Source: an uncultured Pirellulaceae bacterium
GTDB taxonomy: Bacteria; Planctomycetota; Planctomycetia; Pirellulales; Pirellulaceae
Direction: 5' to 3'
Length of the DNA stretch: 64,000 nucleotides
Assembly: GCA_937941455.1 (NCBI GenBank)
Contig: CALDHM010000016.1
Span: 1 to 64,000, forward strand
Made by a program: the position numbers and the translations under genes. Position 1 is the stretch's first letter. The number at the start of each line of letters is the position of its first letter. Positions 9,369 through 18,261 of this stretch are shown in pieces. The notes beneath the pieces are model-generated. The model ran no database searches. It was not told where the DNA came from and worked only from the letters and a program-made list of their open reading frames with translations.

Positions 9369-9425
9369 CCTGCCTAAGATACCATATTTACAGGCCGTTT
9401 AGAAATACGTTGCCGTCACGGCTGA

Positions 9426-9515
9426 TCAGTGCTTGAGAAAGTTGAATTGGCCGATGAAGGCCCACACCGTGACGAAAGACAGAACCAACAGCGAATTCAT
9501 CCAATCGACTGACAT
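9426..9515 (-). CDS. candidate 29-aa single-span membrane microprotein
   Basis: Leftward ORF from ATG 9513-9515 to TGA 9426-9428, with an AAGGA site about nine bases before the start. The product begins MSVDWMNSLLVLSFVT and ends in FNFLKH. Residues about 7-23 are strongly hydrophobic and would span the membrane once, with Asp4 on one side and Lys28-His29 on the other. No family is recognised. Size and topology recall small subunits or regulators of respiratory or transport complexes, but nothing nearby names a partner. It lies downstream of no gene and upstream of the site-2 protease gene, on the same strand, 58 bp away. Confidence 0.5.
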   Translation of the reverse strand: MSVDWMNSLLVLSFVTVWAFIGQFNFLKH

Positions 9516-10195
9516 GGAACTTTTCCTTCAGAGATTGAAACAAAAGAACCATCCCTGAAAAAAAACTCGTTCATCCATGGGTCGCACTGTGGGCTAAGTG
9601 AACTCTTTGGCAGCCCAACGCCGATGAATTCACACAATACGACACAACATCATATCGGCACGGGCTACAGATCACCGGAAAAATTTTTTTGACGCCGCTA
9701 GGTTTTACCTGAACGGTAATTCATCACGATCTCGGCAACCTACGCCACGCACAACCGCTACGATTTAACAGGACTCAAGCGAAACAGGCCTTACGTTACC
9801 AACTGTCTCGTGCCCCTCAACAACTTGCAGCTCTTCAATTTGGACCGATAAGCTGGATTCAAGTGGTGCCAATAGAATCCATTCGCGCAGCGTCACTCAG
9901 CTTACCGAAGGCGTCAGCGCCAGCTCCACCACCCGCATCAAAACGCCGAGCTCGAGCGACAGGCTCTCCCCTCCGACCGTCAGCGGCCACTAAATCGTTT
10001 GACGAAGCGCGGGACAGGCTAGTGTTGTCTTCAGAGGATTGCAGCTTTGTTCGGCAACACCCGTTGGCTGCTTCAGGACGCACGTTGATTTGAATGATCT
10101 GCGGAAATAGGGCCCGACGATCGATATTCGGCCTTCGTTTCCCACCGCGATGCTGTATCCTTCTTCAAATATCCAGAGCTCACCTGGTGCTCAAT
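9516..10195. other. 680-bp gap with no recognisable gene
   Basis: The 150 bp next to 9515 presumably hold the promoter of the small leftward ORF. Two overlapping frames at 9859-10093, one on each strand, give Ser/Ala/Pro/Arg-rich low-complexity products without ribosome binding sites and were not accepted as genes. Nothing else was recognised. Confidence 0.4.
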
Positions 10196-10244
10196 TCAGC
10201 GTTCGCCACTTAAGACGTAACGGACGGTCCGAGGAAAGATCGGC

Positions 10245-10271
10245 ACCACGAAGGACACGAAGAGCACGAAG
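10245..10271 (+). repeat. short ACGAAG-type repeat preceding GxxExxY fragment
   Basis: ACCACGAAGGACACGAAGAG and the following CACGAAG form three near copies of an (A)CACGAAG unit ending directly at the ATG at 10272. From general knowledge, such CACGAAG-rich leaders often precede GxxExxY genes. Its role is unknown. Confidence 0.5.
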
Positions 10272-10334
10272 ATGGAATTCGACGATTTATCCAATCGCGT
10301 AATCGGTTGCGCTATTGAAGTCCATCGACATTTA
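10272..10334 (+). pseudogene. GxxExxY protein, first 21 codons only
   Basis: ATG 10272 opens MEFDDLSNRVIGCAIEVHRH, then L, an almost exact match to the N terminus of GxxExxY-domain proteins (IGCAIEVHRxLGPG...). After Leu21 the sequence switches to the 3' part of the IS256-family transposase on the opposite strand. The normal continuation (GPGLLEs.YE...) is absent here and was not found beyond the IS remnant near 11262. The gene has thus lost about 80% of its length, probably through IS insertion followed by deletion. Confidence 0.7.
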
Positions 10335-11308
10335 GCCGGGACTACTCGAGTCGGCCTGCGAATCGAGTTTTCGATCGCATTGGTGCTCAGCAAGTTTCGG
10401 CGCAGCGTGTTGGGAACATTCAAGCTATGCAAGGCAGTCAATTCCTCTCCCGCCTCCTCCAGGCTGGCTAACGCAACGGCGTTGATCGGGTGTGCGTTGA
10501 TCGGTTGGAGAAAGGCTTTCAGTTCCTGCAATACTGCTTCGGCTGCTGCTGGTCCTTGAACCTCACGCAGACGCTTAAACAGCCGAGCCAGTTCACCCCA
10601 ATGTCGCTTTGACAACTTCGCCCGAATTTTACGTTCCTTGTGAACCAGGCAACGCTGAATCAAAACATCCGGGAAGAGCTCTTTGAGTGCTCTGCGAAGG
10701 GTATCGCTCCTACCAAGCACGCTCAGCAACATCCGCTCACAGTGAATGCCACGCTTCATCAGCCAACGCATCAAGCCGCGACAAATCTCGGTACTTTCCG
10801 TGCTTCCAAGCTCGAAGTCCAACACCTGTTTGTTGCCACCTGCGTCAATCCCAACGGCCACAATCGCCATTGGATCGCGGCTCAAGTGAATCCCGTCCAA
10901 GAGCAGAATCGCCCAGTCGGTCTGCGAAAGATCGCGGTTTCGCAGCGAACCAACGAACTGCTCGCCAATGGCTTGCCGGTGCCGCGAAGCATTCGATTTA
11001 CTTACCCCAGGAACTGATTCGTCATGCACTTGCGACACCTCGCAGGTGCTCGCGCCGCGCTTCAAGGCCTGCACAATCGACTCCTGAAGCTGACGGGGCA
11101 ACGGCCGGCCGCGTACGTCGATAGCACCACTTCCCTGGAACTGCCATCTGATTCACGTCGACGGACTCGAGGATGAGCTACCTCCTCCCATTCACCTTCG
11201 CAAAGCACTCGACCGGGATTGCTGCAAGCTCGAAATCCGGCTCACTCCCTCTCCGTCATAATGCATTTCGCAGGGCGTTTGCCCTGGTAATAATCCCCAA
11301 CTCGCGGT

Positions 11309-12655
11309 TTAAACTTCGATGATCCGGCAAAGATCGATACCCAAAATTTTGCCTAATTCATCGAGAGCTTGAAACGATTCGTTGATCAGGTGGGGATCGC
11401 ATAAATCATCCGGTGCCAGTTCATCGCGATAATGCCGCTGGATCCATGCGGTGAGTCGGCGATCCAAGTCGTCGCTCCAAAAAACTCCAGGCAGGGCGGC
11501 TTGTTGTTGCTCGTCGGAGAGCACGACGCGCAAGCGAAGACAAGCCGGCCCACCACCGTTTCGCATGCTTTGGCGGAGGTTGAGGAATTTTACTTGAGCG
11601 ATCGGAATCGCTGGATCGACTAGCAGCCGTTGCAAGACGCAGTGGGCGGCCGGCGTCGCTTCGCATTCACGGGGGCAGACGATCACGAATGTTCCATCGT
11701 TGGTTTTGAGCAATTGACTATTGAAGAGATAACTGCTCACGGCATCGGCCAGAGAAAGTTCGGCTGATGAGATTTCCACGTAGTGTAACGGACCTATTTG
11801 GGTTTGCGACCACATCTCCCGCAAGTCGGCAATGACGCGTGGTTGATCGACGAAGGCTCGTTCGTGGGCCAACAGTAAATTGACGGAGCCCACGGCAATG
11901 ACATCGTTGTGGAACACTCCAGCATCGATCGCCTCCGGATGCTGCTGGGTGACCAGAGTTCGGGATTTGGCCAGTTGATGGCGGCGGGCGATCGCCTGGC
12001 AGGCTTCGCGGGTTTGCCGAGCTGGAAATTTGGCAGGCGAGGGCAAATTCGGATCCAAAGCGCTGCGGCCGAACGTAAACCATTCCACCCCCGGCGCACC
12101 GTGATCAGCGGCCAACCGCGTGTGATTGGCCGCCCCTTCATCCGCAAGCGCGGAACCGAAGGGCAGAGGGGAGTGAACTTGAAAGTAATTTGGATCGGCA
12201 AAAATTTGCCGAAGTACAGCCGTAGTTTGCTGCGCTTCAAGCGATCGATGCAACAGCGAATTGAGATTGGCCGGTGTGAGGTGCAGTCTCCTGTCTGCCG
12301 TGTCCGGGCTGGGGGACACCGTCGCTGCATTGGCAGTCCACATCGAAGAAGCACTGTAGGAAATCGCCACGAGCGTCGGGTCCGCCTTGTCAGCGGCAGC
12401 GATCAGTTGAGCCGGGCTTCCGAAAAAACCGAGGCTCCGGAGCAATTTCAAATTCGGGCGGGGCAGGGGAGGCAAGACCGCTTGGCCGATCCCCAGGCTA
12501 GCCACAAACCTCATCTTGGCGAGTCCCTCGAGAGCGGCCGTTTTCGGTGAAGCCACCAACCCTTGGTTTCGCGCCGACGCCAAATTCCCATGCGACAGGC
12601 CCGCGTAATTATGGGTCGGCCCCACAAGCCCGTCGAAATTGAATTCGCGAAACAT
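11309..12655 (-). CDS. astB: N-succinylarginine dihydrolase
   Basis: 448 aa, the usual length of AstB. The N terminus FREFNFDGLVGPTHNYAGLSHGN is diagnostic. HNDVIAVGSVNLLLAHE near residue 245 and RNGGGPACLRLRV near 365-377 contain the His and Cys expected for this amidinotransferase-fold enzyme. It converts N2-succinylarginine to N2-succinylornithine, CO2 and two ammonia in the arginine succinyltransferase pathway. No astA, astC, astD or astE is in the window, so the role may be fulfilled with distant partners. ATG 12655 was chosen because an in-frame TTG six bases earlier has no better support. A lone gene between the IS remnant and the DUF4340 gene. Confidence 0.9.
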   Translation of the reverse strand: MFREFNFDGLVGPTHNYAGLSHGNLASARNQGLVASPKTAALEGLAKMRFVASLGIGQAVLPPLPRPNLKLLRSLGFFGSPAQLIAAADKADPTLVAISYSASSMWTANAATVSPSPDTADRRLHLTPANLNSLLHRSLEAQQTTAVLRQIFADPNYFQVHSPLPFGSALADEGAANHTRLAADHGAPGVEWFTFGRSALDPNLPSPAKFPARQTREACQAIARRHQLAKSRTLVTQQHPEAIDAGVFHNDVIAVGSVNLLLAHERAFVDQPRVIADLREMWSQTQIGPLHYVEISSAELSLADAVSSYLFNSQLLKTNDGTFVIVCPRECEATPAAHCVLQRLLVDPAIPIAQVKFLNLRQSMRNGGGPACLRLRVVLSDEQQQAALPGVFWSDDLDRRLTAWIQRHYRDELAPDDLCDPHLINESFQALDELGKILGIDLCRIIEV

Positions 12656-12676
12656 CAGCAATCACCGTTAGGAACT

Positions 12677-14116
12677 TCAGACACCATCCGCAGCGGCCTG
12701 ATCGTCACTTCGTTCATTTTCGTTGGGAGGTGAGGATGAAGGCGTCTCTTGTGTGGCGTCTGCGCTTGGAGGAGCCGAGATTTCCGGCCGCAGCTTGGTG
12801 AAAAATTCCTCGTCCACCGAATATAACCAGCCACTATGAATGCTATTCAGATTTTCGGCGATTTGTCTGGCTTGGGCTTCCAGTTGTTCATAGTCTCGGC
12901 GAGCGCGAGCCAATTCCAGCTTTTGTTCTTCGCTCATTGCATTCTCTTCGTCGGCCGTCGGCTGAGCGGGACGTTTCGCTTGGCTCAAATCCGGCTGGGC
13001 GAGAATCAAGGCCCAGCGGCAGAGCTTCGAGCGGGTTTGATCCGTATTTTCAAGATTGCCAGCCAAGATGCTGATCCGCACGTTTCCCTTGGTCAAAATA
13101 TCGATGCGTCCGCCGCTTGAGAGCAAGTCGCTGGGGGCAGCCTGAGACGATGGCGGAACATAGCCAAATTTTTCGAGCGTAGCATAGACCGCCTTGTCAG
13201 CCACCTTGTCCGGGCGGCGGAGCACCGGCAGCAGATCCTTGTCGACCCGCCGCACTTTGACGAGCGGAAATTTCGCCAAGACGGCCAAGCCTTGCTCCAA
13301 AAAACTGATTTGCGACTCATTAGCCTCGACGGCCACCAACTCCGCACCCTTGCCGAATTTCAGTTCGGTCAGTGGGAACGTATTCTTGTCGCTGATCGCG
13401 AACGTGGCCTCGTAGAGCCGACCAACCGGCACTGGTTCCTTCTGCAAATCCTCGGGGTTGATGCGATAGTTGTCATTGACAATCTGGACCGGCGTGTCCA
13501 GCAAACCCAAGCGCAGCAGGTTCAGCTCGACCCAATCCGCGAACCGCGATGACAGAATCGAGTCGTCGAATTCCACGAGGTAGATATTCGGTTGACCTTC
13601 GATGCGAACATAACGTTGGTTTTGTTTGCTGGGATCGTCGGGGGGCAGCCCCACGATCAAGCTGGCCAAGGTGCCGCGATTGGAGTCGAGGATTGTGATT
13701 TTCCTCCCAACATGCGATTTGTTGGTGGTTGATTGGAAATCTTGGGGGTCGACGACACCAAATCGGGAATGGTCCTCGACCTTGTCCGAAATCACATCGA
13801 GAACTTTCTTTTTGACGCTGCCGATGGCATCAGCGATCCGCTTCACGTTATCGGCATTGAAGTTATCGTAGCCGGGAAAAACATAGCGTTCGCCGCGCCG
13901 CTGCAGTGTTACTCGTTCGAGCGATTGCAGGTCGGGGTTGAATCGCTCGACTTGGATGACATTGACCTTGCGATCTTCGAACTCCTCGAATAACGCTTGG
14001 TTGATTTGGCTCTGCAACTTCTCGAATTGCGGCCAGGGGTAATAGTAAGCAGCGATCGCCGACGTGACAGCTGCCATGATACCCCACAGGAGTGTTTGCA
14101 AAGTTTGCGATTTCAT
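12677..14116 (-). CDS. DUF4340 domain protein, partner of Gld-type ABC transporter
   Basis: About 479 aa. MKSQTLQTLLWGIMAAVTSAIAAYYYP is a single N-terminal membrane anchor; the rest is exported and built of DUF4340-type repeats (for example RVTLQRRGERYVFPGYDNFNADNVKRI and AVEANESQISFLEQG). The C terminus (from about 400) is Glu/Ala/Gln-rich and probably coiled coil, ending in an acidic Pro/Ser tail. DUF4340 genes commonly follow gldG-like genes, as here, 34 bp downstream of the GldFG fusion on the same strand. Likely a periplasm-facing subunit of that transporter. An alternative start 21 bp upstream is less likely. Confidence 0.8.
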   Translation of the reverse strand: MKSQTLQTLLWGIMAAVTSAIAAYYYPWPQFEKLQSQINQALFEEFEDRKVNVIQVERFNPDLQSLERVTLQRRGERYVFPGYDNFNADNVKRIADAIGSVKKKVLDVISDKVEDHSRFGVVDPQDFQSTTNKSHVGRKITILDSNRGTLASLIVGLPPDDPSKQNQRYVRIEGQPNIYLVEFDDSILSSRFADWVELNLLRLGLLDTPVQIVNDNYRINPEDLQKEPVPVGRLYEATFAISDKNTFPLTELKFGKGAELVAVEANESQISFLEQGLAVLAKFPLVKVRRVDKDLLPVLRRPDKVADKAVYATLEKFGYVPPSSQAAPSDLLSSGGRIDILTKGNVRISILAGNLENTDQTRSKLCRWALILAQPDLSQAKRPAQPTADEENAMSEEQKLELARARRDYEQLEAQARQIAENLNSIHSGWLYSVDEEFFTKLRPEISAPPSADATQETPSSSPPNENERSDDQAAADGV

Positions 14117-14150
14117 GAGTATTGAACCTAGGACCAAAATGGGGTGTACG

Positions 14151-17093
14151 CTATTTCAAGCGGCGGGCCTTGGAAATGCCCTCGCGCTCGAGCAACCGTC
14201 GCCGGGTAAAGACAATCAAGCCCAGCAGCAGCGGCGGAATCGGCGGAATCAAGACTGCGGCCAACTTGAATTTCCGTTGGATCTGTTGGATTTCCAGTTC
14301 CGCAGATAATTCGATGGAACGCTCCCGTTCCTTCCGTTCGTTTTCCAGTTCTTCGAACCGTGCCTCGAGTCGCTGCTGCTGCTCGCGCATCAGACGTTCC
14401 AAGGTTTGACGCTTGGAATTCAGCAGGACGGTGTCGATCGCCTCGCCGCGCTGCTGCCGCGCGAGCAGGGTTTGGACTTCTTGCCCCAACTCGCGAGTCG
14501 CATTGACAGCCTCGACGCGATACGTCTCCCGAGTGGTTTGCAATTCCTTGATGAACTCCTGGGTCGCCTTGTAGACATTGTCGCGCGTCTTCTCCGTCTC
14601 CTGTTCGACGACCCGCAACGTACTGTACCGTTGCTGGCGAGTGCGGAGATCTAAATAGGTGTCGATGCCGGCCATCGAGTCGATCAGGTTTTGTACGAAC
14701 GCGGTATTCTGGAAGCGATACCGGATCCCATTCTGGATCGGGAAATCACGCAACTGCGAGAAGGAATTGGCCAGCACATCGCTATCGGCGACGTAGACCA
14801 CATTGACCTTGAATTTGTTGGGAGTTTTATCCTTGGCCAGCTCAGCGACGGGTTGATTGGCCAAGGGACCGACAATTCGCGCGGCCAAGGTGAAATTCGA
14901 CTCCGGTGCCTGCCGAGCGGCCTCGAGTTGCTCGGGGGACTGCGCACTCAAAAAGTCGCTCATGAGCAGGCGCCCTGCGTTGGCGGTCAGCACGAGCGGA
15001 ATGAATTCCAACGTCGATCCCGACTTGGGGTTGATGTAGGTCGCGTAGGTGAACAACACCTCATTGATTCCGCGCGTCGCTGGATCGTCGGCGTTGAATC
15101 GCCCCTCGGTGGCCACCTCCTGGCGCACGATCAACTGCTCTGGCTGATTCAATTGCGGATTGCGGGGATACGGGTTGATCGACGCTTGCCAAATCAACCA
15201 CGGGATCGACACTGGCTGCTTCGTGTCTTGGTCGACTCGGGTCATTTGATCGATATCCAAATCCAGCGCGTTGTGCAGGTCGCGGATATCCCCAGCCTCG
15301 AGCGTTGGCCGCGGCAGCATTCGGGTGAACGGTGTACCTCCTGCGGTCGGGAAATTTTCTTCTTGCGTGAGGACGTCTTCGAAGATGATCGCCGGTTGAC
15401 CGAGTTTGATCGCGTTGACGAGATTGGTCATTTCGTCGGGGGACATCTTCGAAGGCTGGACTACCACCAATACATCGTAGCGCCGCCGCGGTTCAGCTCC
15501 CTCTTCTTCGACGAACAAGGGGATCGGTGTCCCGGCATTCACCCTTTCCAGGTTGTATTGCCGTTGCATTTCCGCCAGGACGCGGAGCATGGGAACCGTC
15601 ATCGGCTGCGTTTGACCGTCTGCCGTGCGGCGGTAGACTACGCCACCCATCGGCATGGCGTCCGTTTCGACGACGCCGATCGTTTTCTTGTTGGGATTGG
15701 CCACCGCCGCGATAGCCCGCGTCAACTCGTATTCGACGGCGGCTCCATACGGAAAGAACGGAATGACAACGCGGCTGCGGCCGCTAGAGATCGCCACGCC
15801 GAGTATCAATTCCTCCTGGCGCAATGCCCCTCGCGATTGACTCTGCACGGTGACCGGCCGGATGCCATAGCGTTTCTCCGCGAGAATTGCTTCCTGGCTG
15901 AAAGGCTGCATGCCCTGATTGAGACTGACCTGCAGGCGGTTCCCGCCGAGGACATCGTATTCGCGGAGGAGGTTGACCAGATCGTATTTCGTTTGCACGT
16001 ATTCGGTCGGCACCGTGGCGGAAACGTAAGCGTCGATCTTGATCGGATCGACGGGTCGTCCGTCATCATCGACCTCTTGCGTTTCCAGTTCGCGGAGGAT
16101 CTTGATCGTCGTCGGTGAAAGGGTACTGATCTTCGACTGCGACACGTCAATCCGTGCCCGATTGATCGGGCTATGCTGGACCACGAGGACCAAGGCAATC
16201 ATGGCGATTGCCAGGAAGATCGCGCGGGCCAGGTAGTGCCACAGCATCGACGTCCCATCGCGTCCGCCCAACCAATGTCGACGACCGATCAGGATCAGGC
16301 AGAGGTACAAGCCGATGACGACGATCCCAATGAAATAGAGGATCGACGAGGGGCTGATCAATCCTCGGCCGAAGGGCTCGAACCGTTGCAACAGCGACCA
16401 ATTGAACAGACGCTCGATCCATACGGTATTCGACAGAATCACGTCGCTATTCGAGAAAAACGCCAGCGGGGCATTGAAGGCGGCTCCGAAAATGAAGCCC
16501 ACCGTCAAGTTGTTCGTCAGGAACGACGCGACCATCCCGATCGCCAGCATGGCGATCCCCATGAACCAGTAGCCAACGTAGGTGGAGAACAGCAGCGGCG
16601 TGTCGAGCTCACCGCCAGTCAGCGCGAGCAAAACGCCATAATTCGACAGTTGCGAGAACAGCAGCGAGACCGTGAAGACCAACACCGCCGCGAAGTATTT
16701 GCCAATCACAATGTCGAAATCGCGCGCTGGAAGGGTCAACAGCAACTCATCGGTTCCCTGCCGACGCTCGTCCGCCCAAATGCTCATCGTGATGGCGGGG
16801 ATGAAGACCAGCATGATGTAAGGAAGAAACTTATTCAGCTGATCGAAATTCGCCAGATTGGTGGTGAAAAATTCGTGAGGCCAAAAGGCGGCAAAGCTGG
16901 TCAACAGCACGAACAAGCACAAAAAGACGTAGCCAGTCGGGTTGCTGAAATAGCCGGAAAAATTCCGTTTCATTACCGCGAACGCCGCTTGGCGATACAG
17001 GCCGAGGGGCAACATCAGCAGCAACAAACAGGCTATGAAGGCCAAATCAATGACCAGCATGTAGACAAATTCGATAACGATATTCAAATCCAT
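14151..17093 (-). CDS. GldF-GldG fusion: ABC-2 permease with periplasmic GldG domain
   Basis: 980 aa. Residues about 1-280 form an ABC-2 type permease with six or more hydrophobic helices (YVFLCLFVLLTSFAAFWPHEFF, IMLVFIPAITMSIWADERRQGT, FIGIVVIGLYLCLILIG). At about 288-310 another span precedes the GldG-like exported region, which opens RIDVSQSKISTLSPTTIKIL and includes VVQPSKMSPDEMTNLVNAI. Residues about 840-920 are a long charged coiled coil, and the protein ends with one more span (AAVLIPPIPPLLLGLIVF) and a basic tail. GldF and GldG are separate in Bacteroidetes; a fusion is seen here. It follows gldA and precedes the DUF4340 gene. Confidence 0.85.
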   Translation of the reverse strand: MDLNIVIEFVYMLVIDLAFIACLLLLMLPLGLYRQAAFAVMKRNFSGYFSNPTGYVFLCLFVLLTSFAAFWPHEFFTTNLANFDQLNKFLPYIMLVFIPAITMSIWADERRQGTDELLLTLPARDFDIVIGKYFAAVLVFTVSLLFSQLSNYGVLLALTGGELDTPLLFSTYVGYWFMGIAMLAIGMVASFLTNNLTVGFIFGAAFNAPLAFFSNSDVILSNTVWIERLFNWSLLQRFEPFGRGLISPSSILYFIGIVVIGLYLCLILIGRRHWLGGRDGTSMLWHYLARAIFLAIAMIALVLVVQHSPINRARIDVSQSKISTLSPTTIKILRELETQEVDDDGRPVDPIKIDAYVSATVPTEYVQTKYDLVNLLREYDVLGGNRLQVSLNQGMQPFSQEAILAEKRYGIRPVTVQSQSRGALRQEELILGVAISSGRSRVVIPFFPYGAAVEYELTRAIAAVANPNKKTIGVVETDAMPMGGVVYRRTADGQTQPMTVPMLRVLAEMQRQYNLERVNAGTPIPLFVEEEGAEPRRRYDVLVVVQPSKMSPDEMTNLVNAIKLGQPAIIFEDVLTQEENFPTAGGTPFTRMLPRPTLEAGDIRDLHNALDLDIDQMTRVDQDTKQPVSIPWLIWQASINPYPRNPQLNQPEQLIVRQEVATEGRFNADDPATRGINEVLFTYATYINPKSGSTLEFIPLVLTANAGRLLMSDFLSAQSPEQLEAARQAPESNFTLAARIVGPLANQPVAELAKDKTPNKFKVNVVYVADSDVLANSFSQLRDFPIQNGIRYRFQNTAFVQNLIDSMAGIDTYLDLRTRQQRYSTLRVVEQETEKTRDNVYKATQEFIKELQTTRETYRVEAVNATRELGQEVQTLLARQQRGEAIDTVLLNSKRQTLERLMREQQQRLEARFEELENERKERERSIELSAELEIQQIQRKFKLAAVLIPPIPPLLLGLIVFTRRRLLEREGISKARRLK

Positions 17094-17153
17094 GTTGTCT
17101 CAATTGATCTCAAGGATTTCCCGTGATTTTTGTTGTGCAACAGTCGAAGGCGG

Positions 17154-17969
17154 TCATTCGTCGTAGTCTTCTTTCAGACGAGTGCCGGTCTCGGGATCGT
17201 GCCCGGTGAGTTCCGCGAAAACATGATCCAATCCCCGCTGGTGCGGATCCATCTCGCTGAGCAGCCCGTCGTAGACCTTGCGCCCTTCGTTGATCAAGAT
17301 GACGCGGTTGGCCATCGCTTGCACTTCCTGCAAGATATGCGTCGAGAGCAAGATCGTTTTCTCTTGGCCGAGTCGCCGCATGGTCTGCCGCACGCCGCGA
17401 ATTTGGTTGGGATCGAGCCCTGAGGTCGGTTCGTCGAGTATCAGGACCTCGGGTTCATGCAGGAGCGCTTGGGCCATGCCGACCCGTTGCCGGAACCCTT
17501 TTGACAGCTTGCTGATTGGCTTGTAGATCACGCTGCTCAAGCTGCACAGGTCGACCACCTTTTCAATGCGGTCGAGCTTCGTGCGTTTGCCGAGCCCGCG
17601 GGCCTCGGCGAAAAAATCCAGCAGACTGAACGGGGTCATGTCGGGATACAGCGGACCGGTCTCGGGCAGGTAGCCCAGGCATTGCGAGCCAGCGAGCCGC
17701 TCGGTCGCCATATCGAAGCCGGCGATTCGAGCCCGGCCTTCGCTGGCCGACAAATATCCGGTCAAGATCTTCATCGTCGTGCTCTTCCCGGCGCCGTTAG
17801 GTCCGAGAAAGGCGACCACTTCTCCCTTGTAGACTTTGAATGAAACGTCGCGGGTCGCCGCGAAAATCCCGTAGAACTTCGACAGATGCTCCGCCTCGAT
17901 CATGGGCGCTTCATCGGCGCGCGGGTCCGCGGGCGGCGTAGGTGTCGCTTGGGTTTCAGCAGTGCTCAT
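17154..17969 (-). CDS. gldA: GldA-like ABC transporter ATP-binding protein
   Basis: 271 aa. Walker A LGPNGAGKST (about 55-64), ABC signature LSKGFRQRVGMAQAL (about 155-169), Walker B VLILDEPTSGLDP and the switch His in LLSTHILQEVQAM are all intact, so the ATPase should be active. It drives the adjacent GldF-GldG permease (60 bp downstream) and thereby a three-gene system with the DUF4340 protein. Gld-type transporters are required for gliding in some Bacteroidetes, but planctomycetes lack that machinery here, so the exported or handled substrate is unknown. The first 20 residues are Thr/Pro-rich and may be disordered. Confidence 0.85.
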   Translation of the reverse strand: MSTAETQATPTPPADPRADEAPMIEAEHLSKFYGIFAATRDVSFKVYKGEVVAFLGPNGAGKSTTMKILTGYLSASEGRARIAGFDMATERLAGSQCLGYLPETGPLYPDMTPFSLLDFFAEARGLGKRTKLDRIEKVVDLCSLSSVIYKPISKLSKGFRQRVGMAQALLHEPEVLILDEPTSGLDPNQIRGVRQTMRRLGQEKTILLSTHILQEVQAMANRVILINEGRKVYDGLLSEMDPHQRGLDHVFAELTGHDPETGTRLKEDYDE

Positions 17970-18048
17970 CAGGGTTCGTCACCGGTGCAGAAAGGGGTCG
18001 ATCACGAGTTGGCTAAAAACTAAGGGCAGTACGAGATGCCGAGTGGCC

Positions 18049-18081
18049 AAGTTCCGCCGCCAGCCATCCACGGCGGAACTT
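18049..18081. repeat. 11-bp perfect hairpin between nadB and gldA
   Basis: AAGTTCCGCCG (18049-18059) and CGGCGGAACTT (18071-18081) pair perfectly around an 11-nt loop. A second hairpin, GGGGC...GCCCC around AACC, follows at 18102-18115. No T-run follows on either strand, so a classical intrinsic terminator is not supported; a structured leader, ncRNA or Rho-type end remains possible. Confidence 0.45.
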
Positions 18082-18261
18082 CCCAGCCAAAATCGAACAG
18101 CGGGGCAACCGCCCCGGCACGATCGGCAGCAACCCCGATAGGGGATTGGGTAAGAACGCTCGCGATGTGGAACGACTTCAATTTTCGTTCCCAGACTACG
18201 TTTTGTCGAGCGGACGGACCATCGTCCAATCGGTCTCGAGCAAGCTCGACCGCCAATATAG

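Larger units (their letters stand above)
10196..11101 (-). pseudogene. IS256-family (mutator) transposase remnant
   Basis: The leftward frame encodes AIDVRGRPLPRQLQESIVQA, then LLLDGIHLSRDPMAIVAVGID (around the first catalytic Asp), RCLVHKERKIRAKL and STNAIENSIRRPTRV, the conserved blocks of mutator-type transposases. The frame lacks the normal N-terminal ~100 residues. In the same frame, 11102-11262 contains further similar coding with at least two stops (TGA). Transposase homology ends near 10335, exactly where a GxxExxY gene fragment begins on the other strand; the last ~45 codons of the open frame are antisense to that fragment and its upstream region. An inactive, truncated insertion sequence. 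Confidence 0.8.

Noticed and set aside
9859-10093. Overlapping small frames on both strands
   Set aside because: Low-complexity Ala/Ser/Pro/Arg products, no ribosome binding site.
14691-16118. Long rightward open frame (475 codons)
   Set aside because: Also antisense to the 980-aa permease-GldG gene, without ribosome binding site or domain.
16173-17126. Long rightward open frame (317 codons), Gln/Arg/Glu-rich
   Set aside because: Antisense to the GldF-GldG gene; composition is that of a mirrored GC-rich coding region and it matches no family.
17970-18261. Possible cobalamin-type riboswitch (GGGAAG and GCCACT elements read leftward)
   Set aside because: The conserved core order and B12-box were not present; only hairpins remain.
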